In this document: positions 35,987 through 44,500 of the stretch, in pieces
Position numbering within the stretch: the first letter of the stretch is position 1
Layout of the letters: each line of letters starts with the position of its first letter
Origin: Streptomyces geranii
GTDB lineage: Bacteria; Actinomycetota; Actinomycetes; Streptomycetales; Streptomycetaceae
Direction of reading: 5' to 3'
DNA: 64,000 nt
Assembly (NCBI RefSeq): GCF_002954775.1
Contig: NZ_KZ672953.1
Span: 1-64,000 of the forward strand
The notes under the pieces: generated by a model
The model's input: the letters and a program-made list of their open reading frames with translations, nothing else
Database searches by the model: none
What the model was told of the DNA's origin: nothing
Made by a program: the position numbers and the translations under genes

Positions 35987-36970
35987 ATGCTCCTCGAAGT
36001 ACGCGACCTGCACGTGGAGTTCAGAACCCGGGACGGGGTCGCCAAGGCCGTCAACGGCGTCACCTACAGCGTGGACGCGGGCGAGACGCTGGCCGTGCTC
36101 GGCGAGTCCGGCTCCGGCAAGTCGGTGACCGCCCAGGCGGTCATGGGCATCCTGGACACCCCGCCCGGGAAGATCACCGGCGGCGAGATCCTGTTCCAGG
36201 GCAAGGACCTGCTCACCTTCAAGGAGGAGGAGCGCAGGAAGGTCCGGGGCGCCCAGATGGCGATGATCTTCCAGGACGCGCTGTCGTCGCTCAACCCGGT
36301 GCTCAGCGTGGGCGACCAGCTCGGCGAGATGTTCACGGTCCACCGGGGACTGTCCCGAAAGGACGCCAGAACCAAGGCGGTTGAGCTGATGGACCGGGTC
36401 CGCATCCCGGCCGCCTCCCAGCGCGTCCGGGACTATCCGCACCAGTTCTCCGGCGGTATGCGCCAGCGCATCATGATCGCCATGGCGCTGGCCCTGGAAC
36501 CGGCCCTGATCATCGCCGACGAACCGACGACGGCCCTCGACGTGACCGTCCAGGCCCAAGTCATGGACCTCCTCGCGGAGTTGCAGCGCGAGCTGAACAT
36601 GGGCCTGATCCTCATCACCCACGACCTCGGAGTCGTCGCGGACGTCGCCGACAAGATCGCCGTGATGTACGCGGGCCGGATCGTCGAGTCGGCGCCGGTC
36701 CACGACATCTACAAGGCGCCCGCACACCCGTACACCAAGGGCCTGTTGGAGTCGATCCCGCGCCTCGACCAGAAGGGCCGCGAGCTGTACGCCATCAAGG
36801 GCCTCCCGCCCAACCTGATGAACATCCCACCGGGCTGCGCCTTCAACCCGCGCTGCCCGATGGCCCAGGACATCTGCCGTACGGACGTACCGCCGTTGGC
36901 GGAAGTGGACGAGGACAGGCGGAGCGCCTGCTACTTCTGGAGGGAGACGCTCGATGCCCGCAATGACTAA
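35987..36970 (+). CDS. Peptide ABC transporter ATPase (OppD-like), third operon
   Basis: This ATPase of 327 residues has Walker [10 protein letters not shown] at 39-47, the signature [12 protein letters not shown], Walker [13 protein letters not shown] and the switch LITHDLG. Four C-terminal cysteines (GCAFNPRCPM, ICRTD, ACYFW) again suggest a [4Fe-4S] site. The ATG at 35987 has GAGGTG nine bases upstream; an in-frame GTG at 35975, overlapping the permease stop, would add four residues and is the alternative. Its 3' end overlaps the next ATPase gene by 17 bases. Confidence 0.92.
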   Translation: MLLEVRDLHVEFRTRDGVAKAVNGVTYSVDAGETLAVLGESGSGKSVTAQAVMGILDTPPGKITGGEILFQGKDLLTFKEEERRKVRGAQMAMIFQDALSSLNPVLSVGDQLGEMFTVHRGLSRKDARTKAVELMDRVRIPAASQRVRDYPHQFSGGMRQRIMIAMALALEPALIIADEPTTALDVTVQAQVMDLLAELQRELNMGLILITHDLGVVADVADKIAVMYAGRIVESAPVHDIYKAPAHPYTKGLLESIPRLDQKGRELYAIKGLPPNLMNIPPGCAFNPRCPMAQDICRTDVPPLAEVDEDRRSACYFWRETLDARND

Positions 36971-38021
36971 GACCGCGGAGCCGATCCTCGAAGTGACCGG
37001 GCTGGTCAAGCACTACCCGCTCACCCAGGGCATCCTCTTCAAGAAGCAGGTGGGCGCGGTCCGGGCCGTCGACGGCGTCGACTTCGCGCTCGGCGCGGGC
37101 GAAACCCTGGGCATCGTGGGGGAGTCGGGCTGCGGCAAGTCGACGGTCGCCAAGATGCTGGTCAACCTGGAGAAGCCGACGGCAGGCACGATCAAGTACA
37201 AGGGCGAGGACATCACCAAGATGTCGGGGCGGGCCCTCAAGGCCGTACGCCGCAACATCCAGATGGTCTTCCAGGACCCGTACACCTCCCTCAACCCCCG
37301 GATGACGGTCGGCGACATCATCGGGGAGCCGTACGAGATCCACCCCGAGGTCGCGCCCAAGGGTGACCGCCGCCAGAAGGTCCAGGACCTGCTGGACGTG
37401 GTCGGCCTCAACCCGGAGTACATCAACCGCTATCCGCACCAGTTCTCCGGCGGCCAGCGCCAGCGCATCGGCATCGCACGGGGGTTGGCGCTGCGCCCCG
37501 AGATCATCGTCGCCGACGAACCGGTGTCGGCGCTCGACGTCTCGGTCCAGGCCCAGGTGATCAACCTCCTGGACCGCCTCCAGAGCGAGTTCGACCTCTC
37601 CTACGTGTTCATCGCGCACGACCTGTCGATCGTGCGGCACATCTCGGACCGGGTCGGGGTGATGTACCTCGGCCGGATCGTGGAGATCGGCCGGGACGCC
37701 GAGATCTACGACCACCCGACGCACCCGTACACCCAGGCGCTCCTCTCGGCGGTGCCCGTCCCCGACCCCGAGGCCCGCGAACACCGCGAGCGCATCATCC
37801 TCACCGGGGACGTGCCCTCCCCGGCGAACCCGCCCTCCGGCTGCCGCTTCCGCACCCGCTGCTGGAAGGCGCAGGAGCGGTGCGAGTTGGAGGTGCCGCT
37901 GCTGGCGGTCCCGGCGGAGTTCCGGCTGACGACCGATCCGACGGCGCACGACTCGGCGTGCCATTTCGCGGAGGAGAAGCACGTCGTACCGACGGACGAT
38001 CTTGACGACGGGGTGAAATAA
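36954..38021 (+). CDS. Peptide ABC transporter ATPase (OppF-like), third operon
   Basis: This 355-residue ATPase has Walker [10 protein letters not shown] at about 56-64, the signature [12 protein letters not shown], Walker [14 protein letters not shown] and the switch FIAHDLS. The OppF-type N-terminal insert ([18 protein letters not shown]) is present, and the C-terminal cysteine motif is [14 protein letters not shown]. The ATG at 36954 has GGAGGGAG seven bases upstream; the next ATG at 36963 is less likely. It closes the operon, and a shared terminator lies between it and the convergent peptidase gene. Confidence 0.92.
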   Translation: MPAMTKTAEPILEVTGLVKHYPLTQGILFKKQVGAVRAVDGVDFALGAGETLGIVGESGCGKSTVAKMLVNLEKPTAGTIKYKGEDITKMSGRALKAVRRNIQMVFQDPYTSLNPRMTVGDIIGEPYEIHPEVAPKGDRRQKVQDLLDVVGLNPEYINRYPHQFSGGQRQRIGIARGLALRPEIIVADEPVSALDVSVQAQVINLLDRLQSEFDLSYVFIAHDLSIVRHISDRVGVMYLGRIVEIGRDAEIYDHPTHPYTQALLSAVPVPDPEAREHRERIILTGDVPSPANPPSGCRFRTRCWKAQERCELEVPLLAVPAEFRLTTDPTAHDSACHFAEEKHVVPTDDLDDGVK

Positions 38022-38128
38022 GCGCATAAATGCGCGCGAACCTCGTTAACACGCAGGCAACTTGGCCGACCCGGTCTCGATATATGGACGGTCCACTCTA
38101 ATGAATGTACGGCCGTGCGGGTGCCGTA

Positions 38129-38164
38129 AACGGGCCGGGGCTCGCCATGTAGCCCCGGCCCGTT
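38129..38164. terminator. Bidirectional terminator between oppF and the S9 peptidase gene
   Basis: Perfect 14-bp arms, 38129-38142 and 38151-38164 (AACGGGCCGGGGCT and its complement), enclose CGCCATGT. The stem lies between convergent genes ending at 38021 (+) and 38177 (-). Confidence 0.85.
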
Positions 38165-38176
38165 GCCGTGCCAGGA

Positions 38177-40300
38177 CTACTCCTGGCCGAGCCCCAACGC
38201 CCGCTTCAGGAAGTCCACTTGAAGCAGCAGCAGGTTCTCCGCGACCTGCTCCTGAGGGGTCATGTGCGTGACGCCCGACAGGGGGAGCACCTCGTGCGGG
38301 CGGCCGGCGGCCAGTAGTGCCGAGGACAGTCGCAGGGCGTGAGCGAATACGACGTTGTCGTCGGCGGTGCCGTGGACGACCATCAGCGGCCGGTGCGGCT
38401 CGGCGGGGGACGACAGCCCCTCGTCCGTCACGAGCGAGCTGTCGGCGTACGCCTCCGGGGCCGCCGCCGGGTCGCCGAGGTACCGCTCCGTGTAGTGCGT
38501 GTCGTACAGCCGCCAGTCCGTCACCGGGGCGCCCGCGATACCGGCGTGGAAGACATCGGGCCGCCGCAGCACGGCCAGCCCCGCGAGCCAACCGCCGTAC
38601 GACCAGCCCCGGATGGCCACCCGGGAGAGGTCGAGCGGGTGGCGCTCGGCGAGGTCGTGCAGGGCCTCGATCTGGTCGTCCAGCGAGACGGTGAAGTCCC
38701 CGCGGACCGCCTTCTCCCAGGCGGGCGAACGCCCAGGAGTCCCCCGCCCGTCCGCCACGACGACCGCGAACCCCTGGTCGGCGAACCACTGCGAGGTGAG
38801 GTGCGCGTTGTGCGCGGCGACCACGCGGGGGCCGTGCGGACCGCCGTAGGGGTCCATGAGGACAGGGAGGGGAGTGACGCCGTCGTAGTCGGTCGGCATA
38901 AGCAGGGCGCATGGAATTCTCCGTGCGCCCCCCTGGGTGAAGGTGATGCGCGGGGACAAACCGGGATCTTCGGCGTACGAGACGACAGTCGCGGCAGGCT
39001 TGCCGTCGCGCAGCACCTGCACCTGGGCCCCCGGCCGGCCCGGCACCGCCGACACGAGGACGGTCACGCCCCCGGCGCGAACAGCCGAGTGCACGCCGGG
39101 CTCTTGCGAGACGCGCTCCAGCCCGAGTTCGTTCACTCGATAGACGTGCACTTCGCCGATCTCGGTACCGGCGGCCTCCGCACCTGCGGACGCGGACACC
39201 AGCACGTCATCGGCAGAGACATCGAGCACGGCCCGTACATGCAACTGCGCCCCGGTGAGCGGCCGTTCGCCCACGGCCAGCACCCGGGCGCCACCCTCGT
39301 CGGCGATCCGGACGAGCTGTCCGGAGGGGCTCCAGCAGGGCACCCCAGGGAAAAGATCAAGCCAATGTGGATCTTCCTCCGCGTGCACCATCCGGGTCGC
39401 CCCGGTGTCCGGGTCGACGGCCAGGAAGAGCTGCCCGCGCTGGTCCCGGGACTGCACGAGGATCAGCGGCGCACCGGCCGCTGACCAGTGCACACGAGCC
39501 AGATACGGATACTTCTTGCGGTCCCAGACGACCTCGGTCCGTACGCCGTCGAGGGTGAGGACGAAGAGCCGTACGTCGGCGTTCGGGGTGCCGGCGGCCG
39601 GGTAGGCGACCTGCTGCGGCTCCCGTTCCGGATGGGCCGGATCGGAGATCCACCAGCGACCGACAGGCGAGTCGTCGGCCCGCGCGACGAGCAACCGATC
39701 CGACTCAGGGGACCACCAGAAGCCGCGCGAACGGTCCATCTCCTCGGCCGCGATGAACTCGGCGAGCCCGTACGTCACCGTCTCCGACTCCGGCTCGGCG
39801 ACTGTGCCTGCCCGCTCACCGGCGAGTTCCGCGAAGCGCAGGGCGCCACCGACGACGTAGGCGACGAGGCGCCCGTCGGGGGAGGGCCGGGGATCGACGA
39901 CGGGTCCGGGGACGGGGATCTCGCGCACGGTCCCGGCTTGCAGCTCGGCCACGAACAGCCGCCCGGACAGGGCGAAGGAGGCCAGTTCGACGGCGGAGTC
40001 GGTGGCGTAGGAGACGATCCCGGCACCCCCCTCGCGGCTCCGCTCCCGACGCGCCCGCTCCTCGGCGGACAGCCGCTCGTCGGCCCCGCCGAGAAGGGCG
40101 AACGGGTCGGCGACGACCCGCTCGGCACCCTCGGGCAGATCGAGCACCCACAACATGTTGGCCCGGTCGGTACCGGAGGAGGACCGCAGGTAGGCGACCC
40201 GCGAACCGTCGGGCGCCACGGCGAAAGCGCGGGGCGCCCCGAGCGTGAACCGCTGGGTGCGGGCGTGCCGGCGGGGGAAGGAGACAGGCTCGGTCGTCAT
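38177..40300 (-). CDS. Prolyl oligopeptidase-family (S9, DPP4-like) peptidase
   Basis: This 707-residue serine peptidase probably cleaves short peptides in the cytoplasm, since no signal peptide is visible. The N-terminal two thirds form a beta-propeller with repeated strands (GSRVAYLRS, DGRLVAYVVGG, VSAVPGRPG). A DPP4-like Glu pair is visible in EFIAAEEMDRSRGFWWSPE, which in DPP4 enzymes anchors the peptide amino terminus. The hydrolase domain has catalytic Ser in GWSYGGW near 567, Asp in HGTADDNVV near 645 and His in GVTHMTP near 678. The ATG at 40300 is chosen because the 44 codons before it lack family features. Its position beside three peptide importers suggests use of imported oligopeptides. 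Confidence 0.92.
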   Translation of the reverse strand: MTTEPVSFPRRHARTQRFTLGAPRAFAVAPDGSRVAYLRSSSGTDRANMLWVLDLPEGAERVVADPFALLGGADERLSAEERARRERSREGGAGIVSYATDSAVELASFALSGRLFVAELQAGTVREIPVPGPVVDPRPSPDGRLVAYVVGGALRFAELAGERAGTVAEPESETVTYGLAEFIAAEEMDRSRGFWWSPESDRLLVARADDSPVGRWWISDPAHPEREPQQVAYPAAGTPNADVRLFVLTLDGVRTEVVWDRKKYPYLARVHWSAAGAPLILVQSRDQRGQLFLAVDPDTGATRMVHAEEDPHWLDLFPGVPCWSPSGQLVRIADEGGARVLAVGERPLTGAQLHVRAVLDVSADDVLVSASAGAEAAGTEIGEVHVYRVNELGLERVSQEPGVHSAVRAGGVTVLVSAVPGRPGAQVQVLRDGKPAATVVSYAEDPGLSPRITFTQGGARRIPCALLMPTDYDGVTPLPVLMDPYGGPHGPRVVAAHNAHLTSQWFADQGFAVVVADGRGTPGRSPAWEKAVRGDFTVSLDDQIEALHDLAERHPLDLSRVAIRGWSYGGWLAGLAVLRRPDVFHAGIAGAPVTDWRLYDTHYTERYLGDPAAAPEAYADSSLVTDEGLSSPAEPHRPLMVVHGTADDNVVFAHALRLSSALLAAGRPHEVLPLSGVTHMTPQEQVAENLLLLQVDFLKRALGLGQE

Positions 40301-40474
40301 GCCCCGACCATATTGGCCATGCGCCCCCTTGTGCGGCCGTGCGCCGACCGATGCGCGCGGGCGAATAGTTATGATCACTGGCGGCGAGTGGGTATGAACC
40401 TGCTGGCCACTGTATGGATTTACTGCCCCCATAGTCCGACCCCCGGTCCCTGGGCCCTTTGGAGGTGAACCGCC

Positions 40475-40669
40475 GTGGCACTCTCGATTTCGGCGGTCGT
40501 GCTGCTGGCGATCATCGTCTTCTTGCTGATCAAGAAGTCAGGACTCAAGGGAGGGCATGCGGTGGTGTGCATGCTCCTGGGGTTCTACATGGCCTCGTCG
40601 ACCTTCGCCCCGACGATCAGCGACCTGACGACGAGCATCGCGGGCATGATCGGCGACCTCAAGTTCTGA
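40475..40669 (+). CDS. Small two-helix membrane protein
   Basis: This 64-residue protein has a first helix at about 3-19 (LSISAVVLLAIIVFLLI), a basic turn KKSGLKGG, and a second hydrophobic stretch HAVVCMLLGFYMASSTFA, then an amphipathic tail (ISDLTTSIAGMIGDLKF). Similar small proteins are common as hypothetical genes in Streptomyces. The GTG start is supported by TTGGAGGTGAA about ten bases upstream. It is divergent from the peptidase gene. No function is known. Confidence 0.78.
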   Translation: MALSISAVVLLAIIVFLLIKKSGLKGGHAVVCMLLGFYMASSTFAPTISDLTTSIAGMIGDLKF

Positions 40670-40754
40670 CCGCGCCTGCCGGAGGGCTCCGGGTCCGTGC
40701 GTGACCGGAGCCGCCCGACGCTGCTTCCGCATGCGCTCTGAGACGTGAGCCCGG

Positions 40755-40967
40755 TCAGTTGTGGGACACGTGCGGGACGAAGGTGGCCCAGGTGGTGGCG
40801 GTGAAGGTGAGGCAGGGTCCGGCTTCTATGTTCTTGGAGTCGCGGACGTGGATGGTGCCGGGGGCTGTGGCGACCTCGACACACGAATCGCCCTCGCTGC
40901 CGCTGCTGTAGCTGCTCTTGAACCATGCCAGGCCGGAGTCGCCCTCGGTCGAGGTGGTGCGGTTCAT
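40755..40967 (-). CDS. DUF397 domain protein
   Basis: This 70-residue protein carries the DUF397 pattern WFKSSYSSGSEGDSCVEVA...HVRDSKN...TFTATTWATFV. DUF397 proteins are encoded next to XRE-type regulators in Streptomyces, in WhiJ/Scr1-like pairs, and are thought to modulate them. Here the ATG overlaps the regulator stop by four bases (ATGA), so the two are translationally coupled. Confidence 0.93.
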   Translation of the reverse strand: MNRTTSTEGDSGLAWFKSSYSSGSEGDSCVEVATAPGTIHVRDSKNIEAGPCLTFTATTWATFVPHVSHN

Positions 40968-41839
40968 GTATCCCCCAGCAGTTGTTCGATGAAGGCCGCG
41001 GATTCACGCGGGGTGAGGGCCTGGCCTCGGATGATGCCATAGCGCAGTTCAAGGATACGGAGCTGCTTCGCGTCGGAGACCGGGCGGCCGTTGGCCACCA
41101 CCGGCGACCGGCCCACTGCCGAGCCGTCCGCGAACTTCAACACCTCGATGCTGCCGTCCACCCCTGCGTGCTCCTCGCGATCCAACGGCATCACCTGAAG
41201 CTCGACGCTGCGCAACTCTCCGATCTCCAGGAGGTGTTCGAGCTGGCGACGCAACATCGCCTTCCCTCCCAGTGGGCGCCGCAGCGTCCACTCCTCGACG
41301 ACGAAGCCGAGTTCGGGTGTCGGATCTCGTTCGAAGACGGACTTGCGGGCCACCCGTGCCTCGAAGAAGCGCTCCACCTCGCTCGCGGTGTACGCGGGGC
41401 GCCGCATCATGAGCAGCCTGCGTGAGTACTCCGGTGTCTGCAACAACCCATGGATGTTCAGCGGATCGTAGAGCTGAAGCTCGACCGCCTTGGCCTCCAT
41501 CTGCGCGATCTCCCGAACCTTCTTCGGGTACCGCACCTTCTCCAGATCCTCGTTCATCGCCGTGAGGAGGCCCGCCGCCTTCAGGACCTTGTCCGACTTG
41601 ACCATGTACTCGGGGCGGGCGATCCGTTTCCCGCCCTCGATCTTGTAGACCATGTCCTCGCCATACCCCACCTTCCTGCCGAACTCGCCGGCCCGCATCC
41701 CCGACGCCTCCCGGCGAAGCCGCAGTTGGCGGCCGACCGCCTCCACGACAGCCACCCCCCACTCGTCGTCCGGGTCCACCTCCCAACCCGGCTCGTCCGC
41801 CTCACCCTTGAGCTGTCCCGCCTCGTCATCCACAGTCAT
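40964..41839 (-). CDS. XRE-family regulator with DUF5753 (Scr1/WhiJ-like)
   Basis: This 291-residue DNA-binding protein has a helix-turn-helix at about 30-85 (VGRQLRLRREASGMRAGEFGRKVGYGEDMVYKIEGGKRIARPEY). The C-terminal DUF5753 domain follows, with LNIHGLLQTPEYSRRLLMMR and LEHLLEIGELRSVELQVMPLD. A 27-residue acidic leader precedes the HTH. The ATG at 41839 is preferred because upstream codons have no family match; AAGGACGGAGG lies just before it. Paralogues of this family affect development and antibiotic output in S. coelicolor; the target here is unknown. A perfect palindrome about 100 bases upstream is a candidate operator. Confidence 0.9.
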   Translation of the reverse strand: MTVDDEAGQLKGEADEPGWEVDPDDEWGVAVVEAVGRQLRLRREASGMRAGEFGRKVGYGEDMVYKIEGGKRIARPEYMVKSDKVLKAAGLLTAMNEDLEKVRYPKKVREIAQMEAKAVELQLYDPLNIHGLLQTPEYSRRLLMMRRPAYTASEVERFFEARVARKSVFERDPTPELGFVVEEWTLRRPLGGKAMLRRQLEHLLEIGELRSVELQVMPLDREEHAGVDGSIEVLKFADGSAVGRSPVVANGRPVSDAKQLRILELRYGIIRGQALTPRESAAFIEQLLGDT

Positions 41840-41943
41840 GCCTCCGTCCTTACCCACATGCCCCGCCCCGACAGCCCGGCCCTTGGGGTTCTGGATACAA
41901 AGAACCCCAACCAAGCCCCACCCCTCCCTCCCGCCGAGCAAAC

Positions 41944-41959
41944 TCACTCGCGCGAGTGA
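41944..41959. promoter_or_regulatory. Perfect 16-bp palindrome, candidate operator
   Basis: TCACTCGCGCGAGTGA is fully self-complementary. It lies in the divergent region between the XRE regulator (starting 41839, minus) and the HTH-like gene (42044, plus), where an autoregulatory site is expected. Binding is inferred, not shown. Confidence 0.55.
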
Positions 41960-42043
41960 ACATCGCCAACTTCGCCGGATTCGCGGTCGGTTGCCTGGCC
42001 TACGCTCGGGGCAACACCACCGCCGACGAGAGGTGACTTCCCG

Positions 42044-42259
42044 GTGATCGACAAGCGTCTCGGCCAACACCCCGAGCTGTCCTTGATCGCCATCGGGCTG
42101 GGCAGGTACATCCAGTCGCTGCCCACTGGTGCCCCCGTCGACGTCGAGACCCTCGCCCGGCGGTTCTCCTCCGACAACCCGGACGAGATCGCCGCCGCCC
42201 TGCGCGAGCTGGAGACACACGGCTTCCTCCAGGGGCCCGGAGAAGCGCACCCCAAGTAG
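42044..42259 (+). CDS. Short HTH-like protein, probably a truncated regulator
   Basis: This 71-residue frame reads IDKRLGQHPELSLIAIGLG then IQSLPTGAPVDVETLARRFS and AALRELETHGFLQ. That is the N-terminal winged-helix part of a Streptomyces regulator family which, from memory, normally continues for well over a hundred more residues. Here it ends soon after the wing (GPGEAHPK). The GTG start follows GAGAGGTGACTTCCC. It may be a degraded gene or a short working form. It is followed after 47 bases by a Uma2 gene. Confidence 0.55.
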   Translation: MIDKRLGQHPELSLIAIGLGRYIQSLPTGAPVDVETLARRFSSDNPDEIAAALRELETHGFLQGPGEAHPK

Positions 42260-42306
42260 GCCCCTGCCCGCACTGCCCCGGGCACAGACGACGAGGAGCG
42301 AGCGCC

Positions 42307-42909
42307 ATGACCATCGCCCCGGACGACGCGCGACAGGGCGGGTCTCACCTGTACCGGGCCATGCGGGACCTCGTTCGGACGATGGACGACACCCTTCCCG
42401 GGAAGTTCGAGGTCACCAAGGAAGGAATCGTCCACGACTTGTTGTCGCCGGGAGGGCTCCACGAGGTGACGGCGGCGCACGTCAGTCGCCGTCTGGAGAA
42501 GGTCATGCCGGACGAGCTGCTGGCTCACAACGGCAAGCCCGATGTGGAGGACGAGCCGGAGGGCATCATGCGTCACCCCGACGTCATGGTGATCGCGTGG
42601 GCCGATCTCGACGTCGAGGGCTCCATCGACCCCCGTACCGTCGTTGCCGCCGTCGAAGTGGTCTCCAAGTCCAACCCCGAGAACGACTGGGTCACCAAGA
42701 CACGCGACTACCCCCTGATCGGCATCCCGGTCTACGCGATCTTCGACCCCCGCACCGGCACCGGCGCCGTCTTCACCGACATCCACCCCACCCCCGGCGG
42801 CCCCCGCTACGCCACCCGAAAGGACTTCGTCTACGGCGAGGACGTCACCATCGCCGACTGGACGATCCCGACGACCGGCCTGCCGCGTTACCGGGACGAG
42901 GAATCCTAG
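42307..42909 (+). CDS. Uma2-family putative restriction-endonuclease-fold protein
   Basis: This 200-residue protein has the Uma2 core: FEVTKEGIVHDLLSPGG at the start, RHPDVMVIAWADL, AAVEVVSKSNPENDWVTKTRDYPLIGIPVYAIFDP, with Asp, Glu and Lys in the PD-(D/E)XK positions. The ATG follows GACGAGGAGCGAGCGCC. It is the second Uma2 gene in the window and differs clearly from the first. It sits 47 bases after a short HTH gene and may be co-transcribed with it. Its biological target is unknown. Confidence 0.88.
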   Translation: MTIAPDDARQGGSHLYRAMRDLVRTMDDTLPGKFEVTKEGIVHDLLSPGGLHEVTAAHVSRRLEKVMPDELLAHNGKPDVEDEPEGIMRHPDVMVIAWADLDVEGSIDPRTVVAAVEVVSKSNPENDWVTKTRDYPLIGIPVYAIFDPRTGTGAVFTDIHPTPGGPRYATRKDFVYGEDVTIADWTIPTTGLPRYRDEES

Positions 42910-42950
42910 GGCGCCGCAGACCAGAGCCCCGCGCCTCGTAGGCTGGCCCC

Positions 42951-43844
42951 ATGAAGGAACTGCCCGACCGGCGTCTGCTTCTGGTGCACGCGCATCCGGA
43001 CGACGAGTCGATCAACAACGGCGTCACCATGGCCAGGTACGCGGCCGAGGGGGCCCTCGTGACTCTGGTCACCTGCACTCTCGGGGAGCGCGGGGAGGTC
43101 ATTCCGGCCGAGCTGGCTCATCTCAGCGGGGCCGCCCTCGGTGCGCATCGGCTCGGGGAGCTGGGGGCCGCCATGCGTGCCCTTGGTGTCCATGACCACC
43201 GGCTGCTCGGCGGGGCCGGGCGGTTCGGGGACTCCGGGATGATGGGGCTTGCCGACAATGACGATCCCGGGTGTTTCTGGCAGGCGGATGTCGACCAGGC
43301 CGCCCGGTATCTCGTCGACGTGATTCTCGAGGTCCGGCCGCAGGTTCTGGTGACCTACGACCCCGACGGCGGCTACGGGCACCCCGATCACATCCAGGCC
43401 CACCGCGTCGCCATGCGCGCCGTCGAGCTGGCCGACGAGGCCGGCTGGAGCGTCGCCAAGGTCTACTGGAACCGGGTGCCCCGGACGGTCGTCGAGGACG
43501 GGTTCGCCCGGCTGCGGGAGGCGCTGCCCGGGCTGGCCTTCGCCGCGGCCGGTGCCGTCGACGACGTACCCGGGGTCGTCGACGACGAGAGCCGGATCAG
43601 TGCCGTCATCCACGGCGCCGACCATGTCTCCGCCAAGGCCGCCGCCATGCGTGCCCATGCCACCCAGGTCGAGGTGGACGAGCCCTGGTTCGTTCTCTCC
43701 AACCAGCTGGCCCAGCCGCTCCTCACCGATGAGTACTACGAGTTGGTGCGCGATGAGCGCGCCGGGGACGGTGAGCGTACTTCTGTGCGTGAGACCGATC
43801 TGTTCGACGGGATCGCAGTGACTGCGGAGGGTGGTGCGCGATGA
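42951..43844 (+). CDS. mshB: GlcNAc-Ins deacetylase MshB (mycothiol biosynthesis)
   Basis: This 297-residue zinc enzyme removes acetate from N-acetyl-glucosaminyl-inositol in mycothiol synthesis, the main thiol buffer of actinomycetes. The LmbE/PIG-L zinc motif is HAHPDDES at 13-20, with the second metal part GYGHPDH at 141-147. [11 protein letters not shown] and YWNRVPRTV fit MshB rather than the related Mca amidase, which lacks such residues. Length is normal. The downstream DUF6113 gene overlaps its stop by four bases. A weak ribosome site precedes the ATG. Confidence 0.93.
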   Translation: MKELPDRRLLLVHAHPDDESINNGVTMARYAAEGALVTLVTCTLGERGEVIPAELAHLSGAALGAHRLGELGAAMRALGVHDHRLLGGAGRFGDSGMMGLADNDDPGCFWQADVDQAARYLVDVILEVRPQVLVTYDPDGGYGHPDHIQAHRVAMRAVELADEAGWSVAKVYWNRVPRTVVEDGFARLREALPGLAFAAAGAVDDVPGVVDDESRISAVIHGADHVSAKAAAMRAHATQVEVDEPWFVLSNQLAQPLLTDEYYELVRDERAGDGERTSVRETDLFDGIAVTAEGGAR

Positions 43845-44344
43845 GTGCGAACGGGAAGAAGCCCGCGGGCGGAGCCCGTGGAAGGGCGGCGGCTGCCGGG
43901 GTGGGTGCGGGAGTCGCGGGAAGCGGTGGGGGCGGTGCGGGGGGCGGGAGTCTGCTGGCCCAGCCGCTCGCCGGGCCGTCCCTCGGGCGTTCCCTGGCCT
44001 GTCTGGGGCTCTTCGTCCTCGGGGCCGTCGTGGGAGCCGCGGGCGGGCTCGTGCAGGCCGCCTGGTTCCCGGGCGGGTTGCTGCTCGCGCTGGGCGGAGC
44101 GGCCGGGCTGTTCCTCGGCGGGGCGCGTGCCGCCGGGAGTCGCGCCGGGGCGGTCGCGCCGGCGGCCGGGTGGATGGTCTCCGTCATCCTCCTCACCGCC
44201 AGCCGCCCGGAAGGGGACTTCCTGTTCGCCGCGGGAGTCGGCTCGTATCTCTTCCTCCTCGGCGGGATGGCCGTCGCTGTGATGTGCGCCACCCTCGGTC
44301 AGGGGCGGCAACCGGACGGGTCCGCCGTCCGACTTGGCAAGTGA
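43841..44344 (+). CDS. DUF6113 family membrane protein
   Basis: This 167-residue protein has a Gly/Ala-rich leader of about 45 residues and then four hydrophobic segments: [55 protein letters not shown] and [17 protein letters not shown]. It is translationally coupled to mshB (ATGA overlap), a pairing usual in Streptomyces. Function is unknown; the coupling suggests a membrane role tied to mycothiol or simply shared expression. Confidence 0.85.
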   Translation: MSANGKKPAGGARGRAAAAGVGAGVAGSGGGGAGGGSLLAQPLAGPSLGRSLACLGLFVLGAVVGAAGGLVQAAWFPGGLLLALGGAAGLFLGGARAAGSRAGAVAPAAGWMVSVILLTASRPEGDFLFAAGVGSYLFLLGGMAVAVMCATLGQGRQPDGSAVRLGK

Positions 44345-44500
44345 CGTACTACTTCGCCACCGCGATCGCGTGGGGGTCCCGTGACGGTTTCCTCGGCGGT
44401 CGTGGGATACGCGCCGGACGTGGCCAGTATGGTGGTGCGCGCCGCCGAGCTGCCCGCGTGAGGTCGCGTCGGGCGGCGGAGCCAACCGGGAGAACCTGCC

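Noticed and set aside
41300..43000. Integrative element or prophage around the XRE/Uma2 genes
   Set aside because: No integrase, attachment-site duplication or tRNA is present; composition matches the flanks, and mshB continues the core order.
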